Source: Heterobilharzia americana (Eukaryota > Platyhelminthes > Trematoda > Strigeidida > Schistosomatidae). Taken from it: 64,000 bases of DNA. Below the pieces are notes generated by a model, which did no database searches, was not told the DNA's origin, and saw only the letters and a program-made list of their open reading frames with translations. Shown here piece after piece: positions 21,648-32,645 of this stretch; the first letter of the stretch is position 1; every line of letters begins with the position of its first letter. The stretch covers positions 68,595,646-68,659,645 of the forward strand of contig OX104127.1 in assembly GCA_944470555.2 (NCBI GenBank), written 5' to 3'. A program made the translations under genes and the position numbers.

Positions 21648-22356
21648 ACATCATCATCATCATCCATCAACATAAGACCAGGCATTACTGCGTAATGGTC
21701 CGAGTTGCCACACCTCATATCAGTACATCAAGTAAAAAGGCAGTGAAGTGGGAGATGAAGAGAAGAAAATTCAGTGAAAAGAAATATAAAGTACTAAAAG
21801 AGAGAAAGGAAGAATGAGAAAATGGTGAGATTTGGTATGGTGTCGTTAATGTATGTATACATCTGCGCCACTGACATCGGTTCTGAGCCATATCACCTAG
21901 AGTCTCCAGCCACTGATTTTTCTTGTCCCGCGGACCCCAAGCGGTTAGTCTACATCGCTGCACATGCCTCGAACCAACAGTCAGAGACTTCATACATTGA
22001 TGCCATGTTTTGGTTTGGCCGCCTCGGGCTTTTTTCCAGCCTGAACCTGCTTCGGTGAACATTGTATGACGAGGCGGACGGCGACTAGGCATACATAACA
22101 CATGTCCCAACCATCTCATTCGATGAAGGTTCACAACCATGTCAACTGACTTACTTCTTCCTGAAACGCTACGTCTGACTTCTGCGTTACTCACGTCGTG
22201 GCACCACGGAATCTGGCCTATACTACGAAGGCAACAGTGGTCAAACACCTGAATTCTTCTCATGTCCTCCACCTTCAATGACCATGTTTCACAGCCATAG
22301 AGTAGAACAAAGCGGACTACTGTGCGGTACACGCAACCCACACCAAACAGAATATG
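21648..22356 (-). mobile_element. LINE B 3' fragment (mirror)
   Basis: The mirror of 9470-10178. The 208-codon open frame at 21715-22341 is identical to the left-arm frame. Confidence 0.75.
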
Positions 22357-22500
22357 CTCACTTCATCATACCCAATGAAAAAGTTGACCACATAGAAATT
22401 GGTTTATAAATCTGGTCACGTTGCATTCAGTATGACTTACAAAGTTTAAAATGTATGAAATGATATTAAAAATTCGTTTTGAAGGTCTGTGAGAATTTTA

Positions 22501-22681
22501 TTTTCCGGTTAGCATTCCTCACGGATTGACATCAGATGAAGAACCATTTAAGACTTGGAATAACTGCATGGCCGTTTCATCCTTGCACGGAACTCCTCGG
22601 CAGTGTGCTCTCATGATCCCACTAAGAGTCGAAACGAGGACCTTCAGGTTTTGTGAAGAGAACGTTACCGATGAGCTGCTG
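22501..22681 (-). repeat. tRNA-derived repeat S (mirror)
   Basis: The mirror of 9145-9325. Confidence 0.65.
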
Positions 22682-22830
22682 GTCTAAGTTTTCCTGCCTC
22701 TCTCATTTCTCAGCATAGTGCGGCTTTCATCCAATTACATTGAGATGTGATTTCTGAAGTTTTTATCGAACGTCGTCCCCGGTAGGGCGAACCAAGTCCG
22801 ACACAAGACTAAATACTCAACGGTCACACT

Positions 22831-23061
22831 GGGTGGTGACGCCATATCACGAATTGACAGAGACAAGGAAATATGGACCGTCGAATTCCAACCCAGTAAG
22901 TCAATAGTAACGTGCTGGTCACGGAATCCGAAGGTCTTGCATTGTATCCCTTGTGTGGTCGTACATGCGCACTGCTAATGAATCTCATACGGGGGTGAAA
23001 CAGTTGTCCAGTCCTGTCGTTTCTTCTAACGGATGTCAGTAATTCCGTCATGAATATAAAC
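22831..23061 (+). repeat. tRNA-derived repeat S (mirror)
   Basis: The mirror of 8765-8995. Confidence 0.65.
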
Positions 23062-23130
23062 TTGATATCGAAGGGACCAGCATATTTTGTAATTAATATT
23101 TTAAATTCTTTAGTATAACCGTAAAACTTG

Positions 23131-24118
23131 ATCTTGTGTCCATCAGGCTGCATCTGAGCTTTCTTCACATTGAAATGAAGTTGATCTGACATTCAATGGA
23201 CCGATCTGGTGAAATCCATGTTACTTTGTACACACTGCCTCCAATCACCAAATCGTTGAATGTGCAGAAATCTGCAAACACTTCTCTGTTCTCGTTCATC
23301 ATTCCACCGCGTGCTTGTCGACCCATGGTTGATTTCTCTTCCTGTGTTGTCTGCTCCCAGTTTGACATTCATGTCACCCATTGGAATTAATTTTGATATC
23401 ACCGTCGCCAACTGGGCTGGGGTCTTGTCTAATGTTGATTGCAGTTGTCTGTAGAATTCCTCATTCTTCTCTTCATCTGAATTATTTGTAGGTGCGTAGC
23501 ATTGGCATTGTATGATTGTGACTTCCCTTCCTTTTCAGTTGAATCCATCTTGCTATCATGATCGTGATGCTGGAGGAGGGAGATTGGTTTCCACTGCATG
23601 AGAACCTTCGATGCCGTAGGTGACATCATGATAGCCACTCTAACAATGAGTGTGCTTGTGGTTGTCGTCTGTGTGACAATATTGGAGTAGATTCTTGACT
23701 GCTCTCCAGTTGACAGTTTTGAAAGTCCACTTCCATTCCATCTGCAGTTTCTTCGCAGATTCCAAGCACTTCCATGTCATACCTTCTCATCTCTTTTGTA
23801 ATCTGGGCAGCTTTGCTAGGTTCATATATTGTGCGGACATTCCATGTCACCATTCTTACTTTTGCTTCCATCGAGAGAAGAGAAGGCACGTCGGCCTACT
23901 GGCTTCCTGAAGGCTCTCACCAACTGGCGTCCTTTCGTCTCCCGATTCCAGAGGGGATTAGCTATTTTTATTTTTTATATTTTCTTTGTACCTTTAAGTT
24001 TCTTTAGCGATTGGATTGGTTTTACGGGATAGGGTTGGCAGCCCTATGGCCAACCTTCGCATTTTATCTGGGCTTAGGACTTGCTAATAACTAGTGAACT
24101 AGTTAACCTGGAGAGGTT
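23131..24118 (-). mobile_element. LINE A 5' fragment (mirror)
   Basis: The mirror of 7708-8695. It includes the frameshifted endonuclease (23165-23871, starting at an ATG whose first base is 23871) and the conserved 5' hairpin. Confidence 0.75.
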
Positions 24119-24156
24119 AAAACTTCGGCACTCTGGTAGAATGTAGTCCCATATTA

Positions 24157-24270
24157 CATTTGTTTATTTGATTTATAACACAGTGGTACAGTATTTATTA
24201 TTACTATTATCATTTATTATGAAGTAACTAATACTGTATCACTGTGTATGATAAATCAAATAAACAAATC
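24157..24270. repeat. Hairpin repeat (mirror)
   Basis: The mirror of 7556-7669. Confidence 0.7.
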
Positions 24271-24739
24271 TGATATGTTTTAAATTCTATCGATTTTTCT
24301 ATGTTATCAGTAGCTTTTAGTGGAAATAATTTCATGTCATATGATATTGAATAGATTTTCTTTCAACTCAATAACGGTGTAATGTATATAGCTAAAAATA
24401 TATAGAAAAGTTAAGGTTATTTTGTTTTAAATATACCAGTCACATTTAAAATATTCATACTTTGTTCAGCCAGCCCACCGAACTTATTATTTATTGATTG
24501 TACTTTTTTCAAAGAGCTTATTAGTTGCACTTACTTAGCTTGTAATTATTTATAGTCCTTAAGTTTGCAACCACGAATTCTTGCTGATAATTCACTTAGT
24601 TAGCTAGTAAAGGGAATTATTTACAACTTGCTTGAAAGTATCATGAAAACATGCAGAATCCATACCGATAGTTGAAATTCACATATCATACTAATATTAA
24701 TGATAGTAACAATGGTAATAATGTATAGTAATGATGGGC

Positions 24740-24811
24740 AATGGCTAGCAGTGGAATCCAGGATGCGCATTTCGTCCTATTTGGGACTCGTCAGTTGGAT
24801 GTACCTGCCTC
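24740..24811 (-). ncRNA. Hammerhead ribozyme (mirror), core intact
   Basis: The mirror of 7015-7086. CTGACGA, GAAA and the cleavage triplet ATC are all preserved on the minus strand. Confidence 0.85.
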
Positions 24812-25185
24812 TCAGTGAGTGATGTTGTTCCCCACCGGGACTCGGTGAGAATAATAGTAACACTAATAGTAATAATGGCCTTATTCTGAAAGCTATTTTG
24901 GGAATACTCTACAGAATTTTCACCATATTATGCAGCATCAGTTGAACAGAAACAGAGTATATGTACAAATAACAAAATCAAATAAGTAGAAATTACACAA
25001 AAAGATGAGAATATTCACTAAATTCATAACTTCCTTGAAAATGCAGAGTAAACAATCACATTAGCAATTCGATGCACAATATATAGATAATGGCAAGTTT
25101 GCTTTCAAAAATAGAAGTTGATTAGTTAGTAGTTCATTTCTAATACTTCCTTCATCACACAGCAGACGAGTTAACTACACTATTG

Positions 25186-26346
25186 TAGAGTTTTATACTT
25201 CGTAGTACCTGCATGAAGTCCTATACACTCAATCACGGTTTTACCTCATGACTGGCAAGCAGACAGGGTTGAATGAACAGCATCCTGGTCATCTGATAAA
25301 ATAACTACAACCAGATATCTACATGAGTTAAGATGTTTGTTCACAACAATTTCAATTAGAAAGTTTACAGGTACACTACTTGTTCTGCTGACAATCTTCA
25401 AAGTCCTACGCAACACAACATAGTCTATTTTCTCCAGCAACTCAGGAAGGAAGAGAGGAGAACAGTTGAGATGAACGAGTTCATTAAACGTAAGAGTAGA
25501 GGTTGAGTTATACCGAATACTCCCAGCCTCCTAATAAAGGAAGTTAGGCAGAAGATTCTTTTGAAGATTAGTAAGATATGGGAGGACCAGGAGAGGTCCG
25601 AAGAAAAACATACATTGAGATAAATCACATTTGTGACACTCTCCAATACACAACTATCAATAGAACAGAAACCATGAGAACTAAGCAGTTTACATAGGTT
25701 GTGTTCATGTCTAAAACTGAAGTTTATGGTCTGACGTTGTGAAAAATGAAGCATAAGGTCATTCATGAAGGACCATCGTCTAACAGTAGATAGGAAACCG
25801 TTCATTTAGGGGCAGTCTGTTGTAGAGGAGATAGTTATGAAAACCGTCAGGTCATCAGTATATTCAATGCAACTGATACCAGTTGAAGGTGTTAAGTCAT
25901 GTAGAAAGAGCGAAGAAAGACCCGGGATAAAGATCAAGCTCAGTAAGCATTTAGGTGGAGGTCTTCCCTCTGTGAACAGTATGCTGTTCCCCTTCAGAGA
26001 ACTAGGAATACAGCCAGCTGATTATCCAGAACTTAGTGTGTGTCCTGTTTAGCTTGTCCAGCAAAAGATGTCTTGGGACAGAATCAAATGCTGTAGTGTG
26101 GTCTAAATGTTACACCTGACATACTTAGCATTTCTATGAAGATTACAAGCAGTATTGTGATATAGACAATGGTGACATCTGGAGTGCTTCTTCCGCTTTT
26201 ATGTGCAAACTGAGTAGGGTTCAGGTACAGGTAGTATTAACTTATCCATTATTTTCATGAAAGGAGAAGTAACTGCAATCGGAGGAAATTCCTAACATGC
26301 ACCTGGAGTCCGTGAATTAGGTACGGAGACTATCTTAATATCTTTT
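25186..26346 (-). mobile_element. CR1-like LINE relic (mirror)
   Basis: The mirror of 5480-6640, with the same YTDD box and the same frame breaks. Confidence 0.7.
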
Positions 26347-26763
26347 AAAGCAGTCAGTACGGTGTTTTCTGAAAACTATTTGTCAAACATGTTAGCTTAT
26401 GGATGGCATAAAACATCAGCATCATCGGTGAATACACAGCTCCACATACCATGTGGGCCTAAACTGTGTGAATGGTCCAGGGATTTGAAATATTTGCAAA
26501 CAACTCGGTGAATTTTGAACAAAACTCTTTATTGCAAATGTGCGGACAAAGTGGGATAGGACAGGTGGTTTGATATGTTCAAAGCACAGCCGTCAGGATC
26601 TGCTTCTTTACTAACGTGTCTACTACAAGTGAGGTCTTTAAAAAATTTCAACATTCTGGAAGAACCTTTGCATGACAAAAGTTTCTGGTTCAATAATAGA
26701 CTCACACGTTTAATTTCCAACCTAATTAAAACGTTTCATCGACGAGCACCTGCATTATTACTT

Positions 26764-27929
26764 ATTTTATTTAGTCTTTCTTTTTCTCTTCTTTTTTTTT
26801 AATCTTAGCAGAAGGTAGACGATCGAAGGGTAGAAAACGTTTTTCACTGGGGTAACATATTCAGGCAAAACTTGAGATAGCATATGACACCATCAATAGT
26901 GTCGTTCAAAATGTCGCTGTGAAATATATTCCGGTCTGTACATTTCTCTTAGATTAAGTATATTACTGTGTGAATAGTGTAATTTTCTTATATATTGTAT
27001 AGTTTTCCACACGTGTGATAAACTTAGCTGGGTAGTACAGCTATCTTTTGAGTTATATATATTCTGACGTGTTGTGTAGTTGCTAAGGTTTTGATAACCA
27101 AGAGTTTTAAGAAAGCTTTGGTCACAAGAACTATAATCACTACATATTACCATCAAGGAATGACAGACTATAGAGCCTGCGAGTTCCATGGATATATCAG
27201 AGAAACTAGATAATTCAGAGTAACTGCAACCCTGGTGATACCAATAAACCGATATTTACCCAATTGTTTTAGACGGCATTTTACAGTGATTCAGTCTATA
27301 TAATCATTTGAGAATGTGAAGTATATATGACCCGAAATCCACCACTGGGTATTGATGAAGGTAGCTACACCATCTCCACATTTCTCAGTAGAGCTTCATT
27401 AATCTTGACGGAAAATTTTGAAACTACTTGGAGAAATCAAATTTTCATCCTAAAATTCATGCAAACAAGTCTCGTGCAGTATAATTACTCCAGTATTACG
27501 GTTCACATTGGAGAATTTAATATAATTGTACTTGGTTCAAAGCACGTTACCATCCACTGTGATGCTTTTTCCTTATCTTATTTGATAATGACATCGCAGA
27601 AGGCCGTAAACTTTTTAAAAATGTTTGTGAATATATAATGCGATCAGAGGATATAGTAAAATGGATAAAACCCAACAAAAGTGTAGAAACATTTGATGCA
27701 GTATATAATATAAAAAATTTAGCAGCCCGGAAATTTAAGCAATCCGCTTTTCTATCATAAACACACTTGAATGCCTTTATGTGAAACTTCATTCAAATAG
27801 GTTCGAAAACATGGTTTTTATTTGATTTCTACAAACAGTAAACAAGAATATTCATTCATTTAGATTTTATGGTTATGTAAAGAAAGTTCTCTCAAACCTT
27901 AGAGATTCTTCAAATGTTTGAGAAACATC
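26764..27929. other. Unassigned unique sequence right of the inverted repeat
   Basis: Open frames without recognised motifs lie at 26893-27189 (minus, 98 codons), 27327-27638 (plus, 103 codons) and 27547-27792 (minus, 81 codons). The first stays open upstream of its ATG and contains four cysteines and a run of Ser/Thr/Asn/Tyr-rich sequence. An acceptor-like 'ttgcag' lies just upstream of it. None of the three can be assigned a function. Confidence 0.3.
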
Positions 27930-28040
27930 GTTAACTCCAGCACTGGGTAATGCGGGTTCGTATCTCAAACGAGACATCAGGTTGCAGATCCACCTTCCTG
28001 ACGAGTTCCAAAGTCATAAAACAACCCTTGGAATGCTTCT
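27930..28040 (+). repeat. tRNA-derived SINE (type T), partial
   Basis: 'cactgggtaatgcgggttcg' contains the B-box-like element and is followed by 'gagacatcaggttgcag' and 'tcctgacgagttcc'. The hammerhead first core CTGACGA is kept here, but stem II and GAAA are degraded. Confidence 0.6.
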
Positions 28041-28989
28041 TTTCGACTGCCTCCGTCGAATTAACGCTTCTCAGTCGGTTTATCGATCGGAAAGAATTCC
28101 GATGAACTATTCATATCATGAGTAGGATCTACTCCAACATCTCGGGTACTGTTATATTCCTGAGATAACTCAGTCGCTAATTTGCTATAATTTGGTCTGG
28201 CTTCAACTGACGTAAGCACGTGATTCGGGTTTTTCAGCATTAATGCCGGCCTTGAACGTGATTGGTCTTGTGTATACTTGCCTAGTCTCCCGAACTAAAC
28301 AGCAATCTTGTCAGTTAGGTTGTAAGTGAAACCTTAGGTACACACACACACACACCCACAGAATTGGAGAATGAAATTAGTTCGATATCATGTCTACCAA
28401 TCACTTGGAAGTTTTGTCCACTAAATCGTATATTTGTTATGCGATATTTTTACAAGCGAGTAACGTTTAGTAAAAATGGTGATGAGATGATTATTAATTA
28501 GACGTTAGACGAGTATCTTAAGTGTAAGGGGTGTCAGTATGCTGATGAAATCTTCACAAATACTGCATATTCTGTAAGAATCTATCTAGATTAGTTGACC
28601 AGAGACAGTTATCCTTAATATATCTAGTTAGAATTTCAGTCTCGAAACCATTATAATCTGTCTGTCTGAACATGCCTTGAGTTGGTCTGTTCCTGTGTAT
28701 AGCTCTCTACCACTCTTATTGTTCTGTGCATAGACTAAAATAACACCTGTAGTAAAACACTTCAGCAAACGAAATCCTGTTGGTGCACATTTAGCACATA
28801 GAAACATCAAAATGGTGAGATTTCCTCAGAGAATTTCAAACTTCACACTGATCGTTCTTTTTATTCTATAGTTTCACATCATTCATTGAATGTGAATTTA
28901 TCCAGGTTTCTGTGTTGTTCTGTTTAATTAGTCTGTAAGAGGAGGAAGATTAATAAATTCGGACGAATTCTACAAACAAGCAATAATTT
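28041..28989. other. Unassigned intergenic or intronic stretch
   Basis: A (CA)n tract of about nine units lies at 28339-28356. Nothing else was recognised. If the CD36 gene reads through here, this is intron. Confidence 0.4.
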
Positions 28990-29090
28990 TCATGCTATAG
29001 CTTGTAAGTCTCCTTTCTTGCAGTGACTTATACCTGATGAATCCCTAGTAGGACAAAGTGCCCTTCTTGGATTCCATCGTTGTTATCAAA
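28990..29090 (+). repeat. Smα-type SINE tail with broken hammerhead
   Basis: CTGATGA at 29034-29040, a TCC/GGA stem II and the distal 'ttggattccat' match the Smα hammerhead. The second core GAAA is replaced by CAAA next to GGA, so it should be inactive. Confidence 0.6.
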
Positions 29091-29233
29091 ACCAAAGGCT
29101 ATACAATAAACATGAATACTTGGAACCGAATGAAGTCTGTGTCCAGAAGTAAATTGTTCATCCTGTTAAACACAGTAGAATGGAAAAAATAACCCTTGGT
29201 GATTGAAGTGACATTAAGATCCGCTCATCAGTC

Positions 29234-29320
29234 GGGCTTCGTAGCTTGGCTGGTAGAGCGCTGGGCCAGAAACCTGGAAGTCGCCTGTTTGAATCCATCT
29301 GTGGTCTAGATTTTCATTCG
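29234..29320 (+). repeat. tRNA-like head of a SINE
   Basis: 'tagcttggctggtagagcg' is a good A box and 'gtttgaatcc' a good B box at tRNA spacing, but the cloverleaf is not closed. This resembles the polymerase III promoter head of Smα-type SINEs and is unlikely to be a functional tRNA gene. Confidence 0.6.
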
Positions 29321-29619
29321 ACCCAGTAACAAACGTAAAAGTTTGGTTTACTTTCTTAAAATGGTTAACACCTCTGGGAGAGATCTCGCTTACTCACTAA
29401 GCTTTAAATATATATCGATAAACATTAAAAGAAGGCCAGATATCGTTAGTTTATTAGTATAGAATAAATCATTTTGAGATAACACCCAATATTTGTACCT
29501 TGGGGGAACAACTTAGGTGGGGTTGTTTTTTCTTTCAGCTGGAGGATTGTTTTAATCCCGAAGCTTTCGTTGCCATTCTAGATAGTATCACCTAAATTTT
29601 GTTATCTGCTTCGTGGTTA

Positions 29620-29765
29620 GCAGTGGAATCCTACTTGTGAAGCGTTGAGTATTGGGCTTCGTTCTAACCTGGGAATAACATCACTCACTGGGCATCAGGT
29701 ACATCCAGTCGACGAGTCCCAAACAAGATGAAAGGTAAATAGTTGACTCCACTTCTAGCCACCAA
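29620..29765 (+). repeat. Smα-type SINE tail with degenerate hammerhead
   Basis: It shares 'aataacatcactcactgg' and 'caggtacatcca' with the intact copy at 6990-7090. The first core reads TCGACGA and stem II is mismatched, so it is a relic. Confidence 0.6.
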
Positions 29766-29926
29766 ACGAACTGTAATATATACAAAGTTGTTTTGACATT
29801 TGAACGTTTCAACGTCGAAATAGTTAGGCCAATCAGTTTAATCTCATGCATCGATTATCCGACACCTTAGTTGCCACTTTTGCCTCATAATATTCATGTT
29901 TTCTACTTTTTTTTTGCTTCTCATAG

Positions 29927-30421
29927 GCTAATGAATCATATCAGAATGCTGTTGAAGGCATACATCCAAATGATGAATTCAATACAGTCATTTATTTAGA
30001 ACCAAACACTGGTAGTATTGTAAAGGCTGAGAAGAAAATACAAGTCAATATTCTAGTTAAAAACGTTAAGACATTCAAACAGCTTTCAAACATTCAAACT
30101 GTTATCTTACCAATCATGTTTGTTAATGAGTCTGTCCAACTGAATGATACTTTAGTTGATCAATTGGTGCATGCATTAATTAAAACACCGTATATTACAA
30201 AGATTATTTTAGTATGTATTGTTACATTGTCAATACCTGTTATGTGTTTTGGTCTATCAGTGTATTTCTTTCAGACAGCCAGGAATTCTGTATATATACA
30301 TTTTGAAGACGAACAACAACAACATCCTTCTGAAGATGATTCTCAGCAGAATGTACACAGTGAAGATGTTGAAGAACATAAACACCAACAACAACTTCAT
30401 CAACAAAATCCTGTAGCTTAA
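29927..30421 (+). CDS. CD36-like class B scavenger receptor, last coding exon
   Basis: The exon follows a strong acceptor (a long T run, then 'gcttctcatag') and stays open from GCT at 29927 to the TAA ending at 30421, 164 codons. The start matches the extracellular C-terminal part of CD36/LIMP-2 proteins: 'GIHPNDEFNT', 'YLEPNTGSI' and 'KIQVNILVK' correspond to the family phrases N-P-N-x-x-x-H, E-P-x-T-G and x-Q-x-N-x-x-V. 'ILPIMFVNESVQLND' matches the (V/L)PI-x-(W/F)-x-NE block. A hydrophobic segment of about 23 residues ('IILVCIVTLSIPVMCFGLSV') is the C-terminal membrane anchor. A Gln/His/Glu-rich cytoplasmic tail of about 45 residues follows. Members bind lipids or lipoproteins at the cell surface or in lysosomes. 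Earlier exons were not found in the window and may lie upstream beyond the inverted repeat. Confidence 0.85.
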   Translation, partial: ANESYQNAVEGIHPNDEFNTVIYLEPNTGSIVKAEKKIQVNILVKNVKTFKQLSNIQTVILPIMFVNESVQLNDTLVDQLVHALIKTPYITKIILVCIVTLSIPVMCFGLSVYFFQTARNSVYIHFEDEQQQHPSEDDSQQNVHSEDVEEHKHQQQLHQQNPVA

Positions 30422-30537
30422 ACTTACTCTTAGATTATTTTAGACCTCTGAAATGTGAGAAACATTAGTATAATTAAATTTCATTTGTATGTCGTCTATT
30501 CCCCCGTGTATTTCATGTTTACTGTATGATGAAGACG

Positions 30538-30543
30538 AATAAA
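30538..30543 (+). promoter_or_regulatory. Poly(A) signal AATAAA
   Basis: A canonical AATAAA lies 117 bases after the stop codon of the CD36-like exon and is the likely 3' end signal for that transcript. Confidence 0.6.
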
Positions 30544-31361
30544 AGAGCTTTTGTTCAAGTTGAACAGTGATTTATGACTGAAAATAGAACAATTTTCTAT
30601 GCAAATTTATATCTTGTTTTCAGTACACATAATTTTTTCTATTTTTATTCACTTTAATTGATTACGAAAGTATGAATCGACTAAATGATTTTGGAAATAC
30701 ATTATGATGGAAGAATATTCTTTTCAATAGATTCTTATCAGGCTCTACAGTCATAAAATGCTGTTGTACAGTATAAAAACAAGCCAAATTATGAGGGCAG
30801 ATACGTTTTCAAAGTAGAGTAAAATTTAAGGACTGTATGGAAATCAGTTTTTTCCCCTTCAATTTGTCAATATTAGGATGAGGAATCTTATGGTTAACGA
30901 AAGACAAAAATTTTGGGAGGTGGAAACAGCCTTTAGTTTATTAAAGGTCAAGGGAAGAACAGTCTTTGAACATGTTCATTCTGAGTGCAAACTTCAGTTT
31001 TTATCATTCTTATTTGCTATAGCCTCAGCTGCGTTGAGTAGCCTTGGCAAGCTACACCTGGGACTGCTTTCGGTACAAGATATATGACATTAAAAGCCCT
31101 ATTAACATGTATATGATGTGACTGGTAATCCGACCTAACAGTTTACGAGTGGTTCAAACCTAATGTGCAGAAGAATCTATTCTAATCACTAGTCACAACA
31201 ACACAACCACTGACACGCAAACAGAAGATGGGCTATTTTCACAGTTTCTACTGTCTCGACAACAGAACAGCTGAGAATTCTCGTGAATATATACATTCTA
31301 AAGGATCTTAACAACACTGACTGGTCACTGGAGAGTAACCAACTTCATGTTGTCTAGACCT
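30544..31361. other. Downstream intergenic stretch
   Basis: A 69-codon open frame at 30878-31087 contains a hydrophobic stretch near its end but no recognisable motif. No other feature is seen. Confidence 0.35.
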
Positions 31362-31505
31362 GAGTGCTGATCGATATTCATTTAACACTGGGTGACATGG
31401 GTTCACATCTCAGGCGGTACATTAGTTCCATAGAGGTTACAGAAACGCCTTGTTGACGAGTGCCAAAAAGCAAGAAACCTAGGTCCAGAGCTTCTTAACG
31501 ATTCC
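31362..31505 (+). repeat. tRNA-derived SINE (type T)
   Basis: 'cactgggtgacatgggttca' (B-box-like), 'caggcggtacattagttcc' and the hammerhead-like tail 'gacgagtgccaaaaagcaag' followed by 'aaacctaggtcc' align with 57795-57963. The first core reads TTGACGA instead of CTGACGA, and stem II has a mismatch. Confidence 0.65.
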
Positions 31506-31899
31506 CTCCATCTAACTAAGACCTTGATAACACTAAATTCACTGATAAGTAAAAACAATCAACAACCAATCAGAGTTCAACGGCTCCAAGAGGGTGCAAA
31601 AACAGCAATAATAAAGCTATTTTAAGGTCATGGGCAAAAGTAGGGGGGTATATAGCACTATGAGATAACCTGTAGTTACTAGGTGGGCTAAGAGAAGACG
31701 TTTTACTACTTTTAAAAATCAAGTCGGTGTATATTCTCATTTTTTAGGAGCAACCGAATTGAAGTATAAAAGTTCAGGAGCTAAGATTAGAAAGGATCTG
31801 GAGAAAATCGAAACGTACTCAGTAACCCTATTCACTAGTCGATGCGCCACACCGACTGTTCGAGGGCTAATGATACCATCTGGCTGCCCAAACCTCGAT

Positions 31900-31962
31900 A
31901 GGCGGGGAAATGTTCGAACCCACTAGTTGAAAGTCAACTGTCTAAAGCAGTAAGCCATGCCT
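31900..31962 (-). repeat. tRNA-like fragment, probably SINE head
   Basis: On the minus strand 'gtgggttcgaac' is a good B box, preceded by an AGTTG/CAACT stem and an A-box-like 'tggcttactgctttag'. The anticodon loop would be only five bases, so this is a tRNA-derived repeat rather than a tRNA gene. Confidence 0.45.
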
Positions 31963-32645
31963 TTGGTCTCGAACTGAGTATTCATACACTACTAAAGATT
32001 GTTCAAAGACAACGCAAAAAGTAGTCCTTTCTCCACACACCTCAGAACAAAACGATCTTACTCCAAGTGTTAGACGTCTAATTATCGTGCATTTGCACGT
32101 TATTTGTACGAAACTGAGTGTATGTACGTATTTTAGTGATCACTTTTCTTTATGAGCATCTTATTATGGAAAAATCCTCGTTTTTGAAAACAAAATGAGG
32201 TCACAGAGAAGATAATGACCTTTTCGATGACTCATTTTCATTGCTAAGTAAAATGATGGAAGGTTCCAGGCGAGTTTTTTGGTCAAACTTAATCCATAGG
32301 TATATGTAGGGAATGAAATGTTATTAAGTAACACAAGACATGATCTTAGTAGATTTTGAAAGATGACGTCAGCAGTATATGGTATCTGATAAAAACAGAT
32401 AAACAGAAATGTAATAAAATATATAAATAAATAATAAATAGATGAAATAAAAAATGAAATATAAACAGAGGTGCAGAGTACACGATGAAAGCAGCGTTAA
32501 AGAGAGTGTTTGTTATTCTATTCAGCCACAGGAAGATAATGAATTGATTTCTCAACATGAGGTCAGATACTTGCCACTTATATACCGATATTCGGATTAG
32601 TTGCAGAAGCAGTGATGCAGAAGCCATTATTCTACCTGTGATCAA
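31963..32645. other. AT-rich stretch before the Penelope-like relic
   Basis: An A/T-rich low-complexity segment lies at about 32385-32470. No gene is recognised. Confidence 0.4.

Larger units (their letters stand above)
18757..26763. repeat. Right arm of the 8-kb inverted repeat
   Basis: The reverse complement of 5063-13132, and 63 bp shorter because of the CAC tract. LINE A copy 3 is cut off at its inner edge (18757), whereas in the left arm it continues for another 0.6 kb to its true 5' end. The left arm is therefore probably the original and this arm the copy. The two sides of the outer edge (26763 and 5063) show no shared flank. Confidence 0.95.

Noticed and set aside
29234..29320. Functional tRNA gene
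   Set aside because: The A and B boxes are good but the acceptor and anticodon stems do not close; the context is a SINE.
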